Notes under the pieces: model-generated
Databases searched by the model: none
What the model saw: the letters and a program-made list of their open reading frames with translations, nothing else
Told to the model about the DNA's origin: nothing
Program-made: the position numbers and the translations under genes
Source of the DNA: Owenia fusiformis
Taxonomy: Eukaryota; Annelida; Polychaeta; Sabellida; Oweniidae
Direction: 5' to 3'
Length of the DNA: 64,000 nucleotides
Assembly: GCA_903813345.2 (NCBI GenBank)
Contig: CAIIXF020000008.1
Span: 24,538,822-24,602,821, forward strand
In this document: in pieces, positions 10,651 to 22,900 of the stretch
How positions within the stretch are numbered: position 1 is the first letter of the stretch
Layout: every line of letters begins with the position of its first letter

Positions 10651-13384
10651 CTGTGCAGTTGCCCATCTTTTATATCATCATTATTAGCATTGTTTATATC
10701 ATTTCATCCTGAATTAGTTACTATTCATAGCATAGGATATGCTACCAGATTCCCATTGAATGATCAATGAATTGACGAGGACTTGCACTTTTTTATAATG
10801 AGCTGCCAATTTTAGTTCAGGTAAAAGTAACCAAAGTATGTGACACCAAGATGGCAAGGATCATATGAATGAACAGTATGTAGATGAGGTTAACTGATTG
10901 ATTATTATAAATATAGGAACAGTTTCTCCATGTTGTTTATCCATCCTTGATGTTTTCCCAGTCTTTGTTTCTGTGTATATTCTTAGTGTCCAAATGTGTA
11001 ATGCTTTTATTGATTCACAATAGAAGAGTTGATGAAAACCTGTCACTTTCAATAAACATATTATAAGAAGGAATATTTTTGTGAAGACCCTTGGCAGATC
11101 TAGTCTCAATGTCAATCCTAAATAAGATATTGTGTTAGTATATACTCCTCAGACATTTATTGTTCCCATACCAAAATATAATAAGATAATGCTAAAGATA
11201 ATATCATAATGTAACTCATGTTTAATGGTATTCTTTAGTCATAATCCAAATCTCTATAACTATTACACTTTATCCTGTCATATCTTCATCCTAATATATT
11301 GGAATCTAGCACATTTCTCACTGTGGTTGTTATCTCTTCAGCTTATTTGTCAGATTACAAAATCATATCTATTTAATTAAGGATTATATTACATTGACCT
11401 AGACTAGTTTTAGCCTTACTTATGTTGTCCCAAGCCTGGTCTGGTTCTTACCCGTATATATAATCCTAAATCTTTTCATACATGTATATGTAACATTGTA
11501 CATTTGTGATTTTTCCTATTTGTTTTTGATAGCCTACACAATGATGACCAACAAAACTGACCATTTAGTTGTACTATTTCAAGTCCTCTTGTAGTGTAGT
11601 CTTATCTATATACTTGACTTTGGCTATAACTAGAATAATAGTCATGATAAAGTCAAATATCAAACTGAAATCACCAAAGAGTTTACATTGCACCAAGTTC
11701 ACCTTTGAATTGTTTTATGTTCTGCTGTTGTCAGTATAAGTATCACCTGATTTCTCAGGTTTTTACTACATCTAAGTCATACTTAAATCCTTAATGACAG
11801 TGTCTTTTGCTTTTGACTTATGCATTAAGGCATTTAACCTATGGCCGAAAGCTAACTTCTTATTCAATCTTTACTGTACATCAATATATTTGACATTCAA
11901 GTATGGTAAAAATCCCTGAATCCCATCATGATCAAAGTTGTGACGATATCATGGCGATCTCTTTACTTAATATTTTACAACAAAAAACAGAAGATTAGTG
12001 CAATAAAAACCTAAAATACCTAATGTAACACAAAACCAATGTTTTCTTTCAATTGAATTGATAATATCAAAGTGGATAATTAATTTGATGAGAAAAATGT
12101 ATTTTTATTTGAATACCATCCAAGGTTTATAATTTTTCTAATTGAAATGCTTACTTCAGTATAGAACTCTAACCTTGCGTTTATTTATTTCACCTAACAC
12201 AAATGAACATAGTGCCATAATTTGTATTAAATATTCTAGCTTTTTCTACAGGTATTTTTCAGAATATTTTTGAATGGGAACAATAAAGTGAGATAAATAT
12301 CCTGAAATTGTCAAAACCTTACTGCCTCAATAAACACTATGTTGACTTCTAGGAATAAACTTAGATTAAGTCCTTAAGCCATTCCAGGTTTGAGCCACAT
12401 TGTATCCTTATTACCTATCCAGCTTCATGATTTGAACAACAATACAACAGATCTCCAATATTTTCCACATTCACTTTTCCTTAGATCTTTCCTCCAGCAC
12501 TTATTTATGATGTTTACTCTCACGTTAAACACTGCTAAACAACAACAAACCTTCTGGTCTTTTGCCAAAATATTGCAATGAGCAGTTATGTCTTTTCATA
12601 TGATTCCTTCTTTAATATTATAATGTAAGAAAAAGCATGGCTACTATTCACTTCACCTTTCTCAGTCTAAACAACAAATCAAATGCATTTTCTCAATGAG
12701 GTATTTTCAGTTGTGTTTTTCCAATATTCAGTGGCACAATGCTATTTACAACTGGATGGACATAATAAATGAGAAATAATCCGCCAGATTGTCTAGTATT
12801 TAAATATGAATGCCAAAATCAATAGCAATCATTTTGTTAAACCAACATCACCGAAAATACCTTTTGTGCTCTTTTAAAGTTCAATTTCATTGTTGCCTCA
12901 ATGTTATAGAGTTTTGATTGAAACTGAATACTTGCAAGTACATCAATTATATAGTTTTCAACTTTCTGGTTTTGTACTTTTCACAGTTGAAGTAGTTCAA
13001 TAATTAGTGTAAGGTATTGTTTCATTATTCACAGATGTTATTCCTATCACAGATGAAGAATAAAGCACCACCACCTTACACTAAAATGATGGTCAGTTGT
13101 AAGTGCTATTAGGAAATTATTCAAATGGCTATATACTTGTATCTTGCAAATATGAGTTTCTTTAAATTAAATCTATGAAGTCATGTTTATTTGGACTGGA
13201 TCTGCATATTTAAATCTAGAAAATGACTGTTCTCTTCACACTGCTGACAACACTGGCATATTTACAGGAGCTACAGCAGTCAGTGCAAAATTAAATGAAT
13301 TTCTTCTTGAACAATTACTACAAATAATAAAAAGATTATTCCAAAGTCTGAAGTACTCAGCCAGATTCATCCAAGCAGTATGAG
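10651..13384. other. No recognisable feature
   Basis: AT-rich, probably intron of the kinesin gene. No exon with both splice sites and family match was found. Confidence 0.4.
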
Positions 13385-13385
13385 T

Positions 13386-13795
13386 GTGTAGTATATAAAG
13401 AGAAGTGTTCACTTACATTGTTCTATAAAGAGAAGTGTTCACTTACATGGTTCTATAAAGAGAAGTGTTCACTTACATTGTTCTAGAAAGAGAAGTGTTC
13501 ACTTACATGATTCTATAAAGAGAAGTGTTCACTTACATTGTTCTTTAAAAAGAAGTCTTCACTTACATGGTTCTATAAAGAGAAGTGTTCACTTACATTG
13601 TTCTAGAAAGAGAAGTGTTCACTAACATTGTTCTAGAAAGAGAAGTGTTCACTTACATGGTTCTATAAAGAGAGGTGTTCACTTAAATGGTTCTATAAAG
13701 AGAAGTGTTCACTTGCATGGTTCTAGAAAGACAAGTGTTCACTTGCATGCTTCTATAAAGAGAGGTGTTCACTTACATGGTTCTATAAAGTCACA
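13386..13795 (-). repeat. 30-bp minisatellite, about 13 copies
   Basis: Unit TTCTATAAAGAGAAGTGTTC ACTTACATGG, with mostly single-base variants (ATAAAG/AGAAAG, TACATGG/TACATTG). It sits in the intron just after exon Q. Confidence 0.95.
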
Positions 13796-13861
13796 CATAC
13801 ACATGGTTTATACTGATTATACACATTAAATGCTGGTAAGTTGTGAATGATTTTTACTGAC

Positions 13862-13915
13862 CTGGCTTGTTCAATCCTCTCGGTCTCTGTCTTGTACTGT
13901 CTTTCAAGCTCTAGG
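13862..13915 (-). CDS. KIF16B/STARD9: Kinesin exon Q: start of coiled coil (residues 583-600)
   Basis: 54 bp, acceptor ATTTTAG, donor CCAG|GTCAGT. Reads [18 protein letters not shown], with the heptad pattern of the first tail coiled coil. It ends two bases into the next codon. A 30-bp minisatellite ends about 70 bp downstream of the donor. Confidence 0.87.
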
Positions 13916-16900
13916 CTAAAATGTACAATCAAAGCACTAATACACATGTCTATATGAACAGCATAAATATACATCAATAGCAGAAATTAACAGAAACAGT
14001 TTAAAACAGAACATTTAGTCTAATTAAAAGATGACACTCAGTATATCACTAATTTACAAGAAAATCTTATATCAATTCACTAATTGGAACAATACAATGC
14101 TTGTATCTTAATATCTTAATATTTTGACATGGTGCAAAATAAATTGATTTCAATTTTAATATAATACAATTACTTATATCATAATAATATCATAATTTAA
14201 CACAATTGATAAGCTATCAAAACTAGAAAAACAGCAACTCCACGGAGTAGCAAATCCCACCAAACAAAACATATTTTGCTTACTAGTGGCCATCTTGAAA
14301 ATTACTTCTTGAGCAGAGCTTGTTTGTCCCAAGGCATCAACATATAAAATGTAGACCATGATATCCATCAATAAGCATTTGATTTATCAAAGATTACATT
14401 CCTTTTTTACGAAAAATGGCAGCCATTTTGAAATTGTTCTCGAACAGAGCTACTGTGTCCCTAGGCATCAGCATATAAAATTTCAAAAAACCATTCACTC
14501 CTATTTGAGTTATCAAAGATTACATTTTTTAGGAAAGATGGCCGCCATTTTAATATTTAGCAGGCATTTTGAATCTCTTCTTCAGGGTAGCTTTTTTGTC
14601 CCTAAGCATCAGCATATAAAATTTAAACCAAATCCTTCAACTAGTATTTGAGTTATCAAAAATTACGTTTTTTATGAAAAATGGCCACCATCTTTATATT
14701 TAGCAGCCATTCTAAAAATCTCTTCTTCAGCGTAGCTACTTTATCCCCAGGCATCAGCATATAAAATTTGAACCAAATCCTTCAACTAGTATTTGAGTTA
14801 TCAAAGATTACGTTTTTTAAGAAAAATGGCTGCCATTTTGAAATTCAGCTGCAATCTTGAAAATTCTTTCTAGAACAAATCTACTTTTTCACTAGGCACC
14901 ATCATATAAAATTCAAACCAAATCTGTCCACTGGTATTTGAGTTATCAAAGATTAACTGTTTTTTTACGAAAAATGGCCACCATTTTTATATTTAGCAGC
15001 CATTTTGAAAAACATCTTCTTCAGGGTAGCTCCTTTGTCCCTAGGCATCAGCATATAAAATTTGAACCAAATCCATTCACTGGTATTTGAGTTATAAAAG
15101 ATTTTTTTTTACGAAAAATGGCCACCATTTTGATATTTAGCAGCAATTTTGAAAATCTCTTCTTCAGGGTTGCTCCTTTGTCCCTTGACATCAGCATATA
15201 AAATTTGAATCAAATCTGTCTACTAATATTTTAGTTATCAAAGATTATGTTTTTTTATGAAAAATGGTGGCCATTTTGAAATTCAGCCGCCATTTTGAAA
15301 ATTCTATCTTGAACTACTTTGTCCCTCGGCATCATCATATAAAATTTAAACCAAATCCATTTACTGGTACATGTATTTGAGTTATCAAAGATTATGTTTT
15401 TTACGAAAAATGGCCACCATTTTGAAATTCAGCAGCCAGCTTGAAAATCTCTTCTTCAGCATAGCTCCTTTGTTCTTAGGCATCAGCGTATAAAATTTAA
15501 ACCAATTCCGTCAACTAGTATGTGAGTAATCAAAGATTACATTTTTTTACGAAAAATGGCGGCCATTTTGATTTAATTGGCCAGATTGAAAATTCCTTCT
15601 CATGGAGAGGTTCTATCGCCATAAGCCATAAGCCTAGAAAATTTGAATCAAACCCGTCAACCGGTATTTGAGTTATCGCCTGGACAAACAAACGGATGGA
15701 CAACTTTCCTATATCCCCCTCGAACTTCGTTCGGTGGGATAAATATGCACAACCCACAAAACAGCCATGGCATCGCAAAGGTAATGCAAACATAAATTTG
15801 AATATAAAGCATAAAAGCAACAAAAAATGGAGGAATTTTGATGAGTAAAAAAATATTGAAAGCTGACTTCTCTTTCCTTAACACAACAGTATAGGGTTTT
15901 GAGCACATCAAAATAATATAACTGTAATAACATGCAATTTTATATTTTGTGCTACTTCCTTTATCAAATACAAAGATATAATTTTTAGTTTGAAGAATTA
16001 TGGAATTTAAAAGAAAGATTGTAAATGTTATTAACAGAAAATGAAGAAAGAATATTTTAAAGTAAAATGATGATTATTGGACCCTTACTCGAAAGTATGA
16101 TGATATGATGACAATGCATTTTCTCTTATAAAAGGGAAAAATCCTAATTGTTTAAGTTGTTATGTTTGTGTAACTCCAGGGAAAGCCAGATGGAATAAAC
16201 GGATGTCCTTTTCATCACTAATACATTGTTCATTGTTCATGTACTTTGATCTGAAGCCTTTCCACTTAATTCTTTGTTTTATTGAGAGAAAAGCAAGTCC
16301 ATCATAAAAAGGATATAAGTAAAATGATGCACAGCATCAAGATGCACAATATGTAGGAGTAATGGTGTTCATGCCTGGCATTAAATTATCATAAAAGGAA
16401 AATATTAATAGGGTTCTGTGTTTTATATAAAAGCCCTGGGTTCAAATACTTACCATATTTCCATCCATGAGTCTGTTGGACTGTTCAGTTAAAACAATAA
16501 ACAATGGAACGAGTTTAAACCTCTTTGTTTATTAATTACTGCTTTATATTTAATACAAGTTCAATTATATAAGACTTAACCTTTAATAAAAACATATTTC
16601 AAAGAAAAGACTGTCCCGAGAATAAAAACATGAGTTAAGGAAAATACTTTCAAGACAATAAAAATTAAATTAAGGAAGATAAATATTTGTACACTTACAC
16701 TGGATTGAAGAACATGAGAGGAGAAAAGTTGGTTGGAGAAGCAGGTGTGTCCATATCTATACCACTGGATGTGTTTAATGTATTGATAGAGCTTGCTGAG
16801 CTACAACGTGATAATGCCCCTGGCATCCTAGCATCACCCCCAGTAGACTGAAATGAAATTATCATATTAGCACATTACATGCAACTAGATACGTGTATGC

Positions 16901-19900
16901 TTCAATTAATTTAAAACTTAATAATCAATATACAGGGTGTCAAAAAACAACAGCAACCCCCTCTACAGCAAAAACTCATTAATTATTACATGACGTGTCA
17001 TATATCATTTGAAAGATAATTTAATTCTGGAGTTTCATTTAATAAAATTTTATATTTAAAAAGCTACATTGTTTCAAAGTTTGCTACTTCAGAACTTTGT
17101 GAGGATGTATTTCTGAAGGATGTGAGCAAAATGCTACAAGGATAACGCAATGCTACACCTCGAATCTTTATTTAGCACAATCCATCAAGGTTAGCTGCTG
17201 TTTGCACAGCAAGTGGTGCCAATACTAACTACTAAAAATAGACTGTAAAATCACATGATACAAAGCTGAAATTTTTCAGGTAACTCCAGAATTTAATTAT
17301 TTTTCAAATGAGATATGACACAGAATGTAACATTCAGTACTTTTTGCTGTAGGGGGATGCCGTTGTTTTTGACACCCTGTATATTTTGAGACAATTTAAT
17401 TGTCTTTCTAACTAGATGTTCTTTTTTAATCCATAAGGTGACATGGGGCCATTAACAGAAACATTCTAACATTAAGAATTCCTCAAGCCAATTACTCTCA
17501 ATGTTATCATATCCATGGTAACAATGAATGTTTATTCCAATGAACGAACAAAGTTCTCAATGCCCTCTATCCCTCAGTCCATCCGGAACATGACTCAAAT
17601 ACTAGTGGACAGATTTTTTATTATATTTGTTGGAAAGATGTATACCGTTTTCGCCATAAAAAGCACCAAGGGAGGGCACTTTTGAAATTGAAATTCCCAT
17701 TGTAACTCATTACAAAGAGAGCCTATATATTATGAAAGAAGTTAAAAATCCCTGGGAATCTCATGTTTGGGAATTTTTCTTGCCAAAAATGACTTATCTG
17801 CAACATCAAAACGAAAGTAACAGCATATTTTTACAATAATGAGATGTATCGTTATTGGAGAGAATATGATTAAGATCGCTAAAATAAAATCTAACTATAT
17901 TGACAGTGATTGAAGAACTCCCCAGCAGAGCCCCTCGAGGTGAAGGAATTGTTTTCCGCAATTATCTTCAATATTTCCCCTATAGACTGTTAGATATCAG
18001 TCTACATTTAAGCCTGATCATTTTAATTTGAAGACAGATCATCATTTTTTCATGTAAAAGTTGTGTTAAGTCGAGGAATCTTAAAAAGAAATGAGAAAGT
18101 TCATGACCTTGACATGACCTTCACTATCGCGACTTAGAAAAAATTTCGAAACAAAACTCTGAAACATGAACATTTCCTCCATTCATTATGAACTATTTTG
18201 AGATAATATTAGTTAAGTATGATGTGGGAAGCACCAACTGATAGATATTTATCAGGCGGATGCATCGTATTTCAAAATGCGCCATGTTTTCTGCACTTTC
18301 TTACATTTAAGTGTAAGTACTCTTTTACCGCCCACTATATTTCTTTGGAAATTTGATTTTTTCTCATATATTTGTTAATACTTGGACATTCTTAGATATT
18401 TCTTGAGCTCTGTGAAGCGAGGTGGGTGCTTATTAGGGGTGGGCCCTTAATTCGGCGGTAACGGTAGTTGTGAATAGTTTTATAAGATATTTTTTAAAAT
18501 GGCCCCTGCTTTGAAAATGGCAGGAATTTAAGCTAGAACTTAAGTTTTTTTCTGATGTATTAAGTACCACTGTTTCATAGATTACAATAAAATATTATAT
18601 CTATTTCACATTTATTTTTCGTTTTTCAGCCTGACCCCAGGGGCTTTGTATATAGGGGTAAAAACAGAAATTTTTCGTTTATCTTTTATCCCTCTGAAAT
18701 ATGGCTTAATTATACTCAAATTAAAGACATTTGAGAGTTCATTGTAAATATTGTATCAATTTTCAGATTTGTCCATCACAAAATCCAAAATTACCACCTG
18801 ACATGCGTGTTTTGGTACTCTAGTCAGAAATCACAAACATAACCCCCTGGGGTCATGTACACTGTACAAGGGTTGAGAAAACAGAAACTTTCATTTATCA
18901 TGAGATCTCTTAGTTTGACTTTATGATTCTCAAATGAAAGGTATTTTAGAGTAGAATTCAATTATAGTATTATTTTTCTGACCTGAGCCTCAGAAAATCC
19001 AAAATGGCTACTGGATGTTTGAATTTGTAGTAATCTGAAATATTTTCTGAGTAAGGCTTTATAACAGTGAAGGTATTTCTTTTTAGATTACATCACAATT
19101 ATTATTGTATCATTTATCTTATTCATGCTTCAGAAAATCCATAACTGCCACCTAATGCGAGAATGTTGAGCAATTATTCTTAACTTGACAATGTTTCTGT
19201 AAAAATCCACAGTTTATCAATAAATAAGATATAAAACTTGTGATTGTCCTTACCATTCTATGTTCACGCAACTTCAAGGCTTCCTGGGGATTGTTGAATC
19301 TGAACATGTTTGTCCTTCCAATCAGAATCACATCTCCTACAATATCATGATTTACATATATGTAAATTAACTCCCTGTACCAAAATGATTTCAATCAAAG
19401 TTAACAATACAGTGATTTTCCTTGAACTTTATACTGAGCAACCTAGAACAAGTGCTCTCTGAGAAAAGCTATTTCTGAATTGAGATCTGCCCCAGGAACA
19501 ATCCTATCTTAACATCACCCCAATCATCTTCTTCTTAAGTTGTATTCACAATCTACTTGCTGTGAAGATTGTCAATATCTGAGGTAGCATACAGGTAAAA
19601 AATACTGAAGTTTACCATGGCACAAGAACATCTAATTGATTTCCAATTTCCACTTCCTCAACTTTTATTCAGATTGATATCATTTTACAGTGCAGAATTA
19701 GCAAATTCTGATTACATGCTCTAAATAATGTTTTTTGTGTGTTTTGTGTATTTGAGTCTATCAAAGATTATATTTTTAAAGAAAAATGGTGGCAATTTTG
19801 AATTGGGCAGCCATAATGAAAATACCTTCTTGAGCAGATATCACTTATAAGGCATTAGCCTATAAAATTTGAACACAATCAATCAACTAGAATTATAGTT

Positions 19901-22900
19901 ATTGAGATTCTACAGTCAGACAAACAGATGGATGGATGGCTTCTCTATATCCCTCTCAAACTTTGTTTGGCAGGACAAGAGGCTCTGACAAATACATACA
20001 TTTCCATGGAGACATGTTTTCAACATTAGTTAGCTACCTGAACCTTCTAAAGTATAAACCCAACTAGATGTACCTTGACTCAGCCTGGTTGGTTCAGTGA
20101 CTTCTACACCATTCACAACTAGATAAGCACCAGGACAGGGTCTTATTGTCACTTCATTATCCTGATTCTTGATGACACAGTGTTTGGGTTCCACATCTGG
20201 ACCATGGACAACTGCAATAAGAATAATAACAGAGTGGTTGATAAACAAATCAATACACACTGCTACAGCTACGGCAATATACAATGTTTTATCCTATGAC
20301 AAGTGAGGTATCAAGTACATATCAATGGGATATAGAATTGATATCTCAAGTGAGCGGGACATATATATATTTCCCACTGTATATATTCCGCTCCAATATT
20401 CCCGAAAAATGTTTTTGTTTAGAGTAGAAACTGTCAATTTTTTACAATGCCTTATTATGAGAAACTGTCAAATACAGGGCGTTCAGTAAGTAAAGCTAAT
20501 TTTGCTTTCAAACTTTTATTTTTTGTAATTTATCTTTCAAATTTTCAGTGAAGAAGCATTTGACATAACTAACTAACTACCCTGAAAAATTAAATAAGAT
20601 ATGATGAATAATAGCAAAACAATGGTTGTCATAGTAACGTGAATACGGGTTCTGCGGAGCGATTTCTTACTTTAATAAAAATGTTATAATGCAATGAAAT
20701 TGATTAAGATTAATGCTGCATATGTCTTTGTTTGCTATGGCTGAAAGTCACGACAAACATAACAACAACATACACAAATATGATACCATGGCAACAGTAG
20801 TCGATGACATCACAGACAGATGATACAACAGATGGAATGATCCAGAATGATCCATCAGACACTGCTCCATGACATCATAAAAATCATGGCTGCCAGGATT
20901 GCCATCTTGTGAACGCGATTCGCAAGAAGAGGCCCCATAGGACTCTCAACTCCTACATATTCCATCAAGATAATGCGCCATCGCATAGGTCGCAAATGGT
21001 GCAGGATACTATCCAGAAAACACTGGAGATGGAGGTTCAAGGCCAGTCAGCCTATTCTCCTGACACGGCACCGTGCGATTTTGGGGTATTTTCATGTTTG
21101 AAAAATGATCTGCGTGGTAAGATCCACGCAAATATCCATAAGCTTCAGAATGCCGTTCAACGTTCGCTGACAAAGAACTTTCCAGATGGCTTCCACAGGA
21201 TATATCAGAAGTGGATAGAACGACATCAGCTGTGTGTGAAAGCTAAGGGGAACTACTTTGAACATGATATAGAATGCTAACTTGAAAGTAGAAATGTGGA
21301 GTAGCCACAGAACTATGGTTGAAATATAGACAGGACAGAAACTAACGTTAACAAAATCTACTATGCTGTGAACTTATAAAATTGCTCCGCAGAACCCGTA
21401 TTCGCGTTACTATGACAACCACTTTTTTGCTGTTATTCACTATATCTTTATCATTTTTTCAGGATAGTTAGAAAAGTGTCTGATGCTTCTCCACCGAAAA
21501 TTTGAACGATGATAGACAAGAAATAAAAGTTTGAGAGCAAAATTAGCTTTACTTACTGAACGCCCTGTAGATGCAATAGAATTTTACTTAACCAAAATGT
21601 TGATGAATTTTTCGAAAGTAATGAGAACGAGAACACTTTAAGAAAACAAACCTGAGTATGGGGCCTAAAATCCTCACTCGTGAAACCTCACTTGTCATAG
21701 GATAAATTAGTTTTATCCCATACTTGGACGTGTTCAGGTACATAAAGCCGGTTTGTAAAAACTTATATTTTCATCAGCGGGCAGATATACAGGGTAGTCC
21801 ATAAGTTCCAGGAATGAGTCTGGCATTTCATTAATATTTGGATAATGTGCTTGATATTTGGCCAGAATGTGTATAAACTATCTGCTGACCATCTTGCAAA
21901 AATTCATGGTGATCCATGCATAACTGCTGTTAAACTGGTTACCATGGTAACGTGACCACGTGGTATGCGGGGCACTATTTTAATGTTGCGTTTTTTATTT
22001 TTTTGATGTGACACAACTTCTTGCTAAAAACCACACACTTCACTCCCAGCAACCTACTTGTTATGTTGATAATCAAAATATATCCATAACAATGACTAAT
22101 GACATCATTGATGACATCACAACTGTCAATGGGGTTATATTGTGGGTTCAGGTCACTGTCTTGTGTGATGTCATAATTGTCATTTGCCAACAAAGCCCCA
22201 CCATTTTTGAAAATCAGCCATCTTGAAAACCAAAAGAATGTCATCAGGGAAAGAATATTCAAGAATAAGACAAAGGACATCTATCCAAGACTGTGTAAGA
22301 AATGGAATGACAGCTCCTGAAACTATAAAGTTCCTCAGGAATGCATATGGAGATGGTGCTATGTCAACAGGTAGGATCTACCACTGGCACAAACGTTTCT
22401 CCTCAGGGAGGATCTCACCAGAAGATGACCCTAGGTGTGGCCGTCCTTTAAGAGATAGGACACAGACAAATAAGGATAGGATTGAAGAAGAAATTTTCCG
22501 TGATAGACGGATTTCCACAAGAAATCTTGAAGGAAAACTTAATATAAGTAAAACAACCATAGGCAGGATTATCAAAAATGACCTAAAAATGCGCAGAGTA
22601 AAGGCAAAATGGGTGCCACGATCGCATCAAAAAAATAAAAAACGCAACATTAAAATAGTGCCCCGCATACCACGTGGTCACGTTACCATGGTAACCAGTT
22701 TAACAGCAGTTATGCATGGATCACCATGAATTTTTGCAAGATGGTCAGCAGATAGTTTGGACACATTCTGGCCAAATATCAAGCACATTATCCAAATATT
22801 AATGAAATGCCAGACTCATTCCTGGAACTTATGGACCACCCTGTAGCTTTATGTCCCGCTCTGAGCGGGCAGATATAGTATATCTGCCCGCTACGTCATA

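Larger units (their letters stand above)
20288..21705. mobile_element. Older short TIR element that received mariner A
   Basis: TTTATCCTATGACAAGTGAG (20288) recurs inverted as CCTCACTTGTCATAGGATAA ending about 21705. Removing the mariner and its TA leaves about 320 bp. No coding capacity. Lies in the intron directly upstream of exon N. Confidence 0.6.

Noticed and set aside
10861-11115. 84-codon minus-strand frame as a kinesin tail exon
   Set aside because: Hydrophobic, no coiled-coil pattern, no matching splice sites.
15530-15933. Three overlapping minus-strand frames of 74-97 codons
   Set aside because: They lie on the end of the Helentron-like copy and its flank; no conserved content.
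21975-22280. 101-codon minus-strand frame
   Set aside because: Crosses the left TIR and interior of mariner B; shadow frame.
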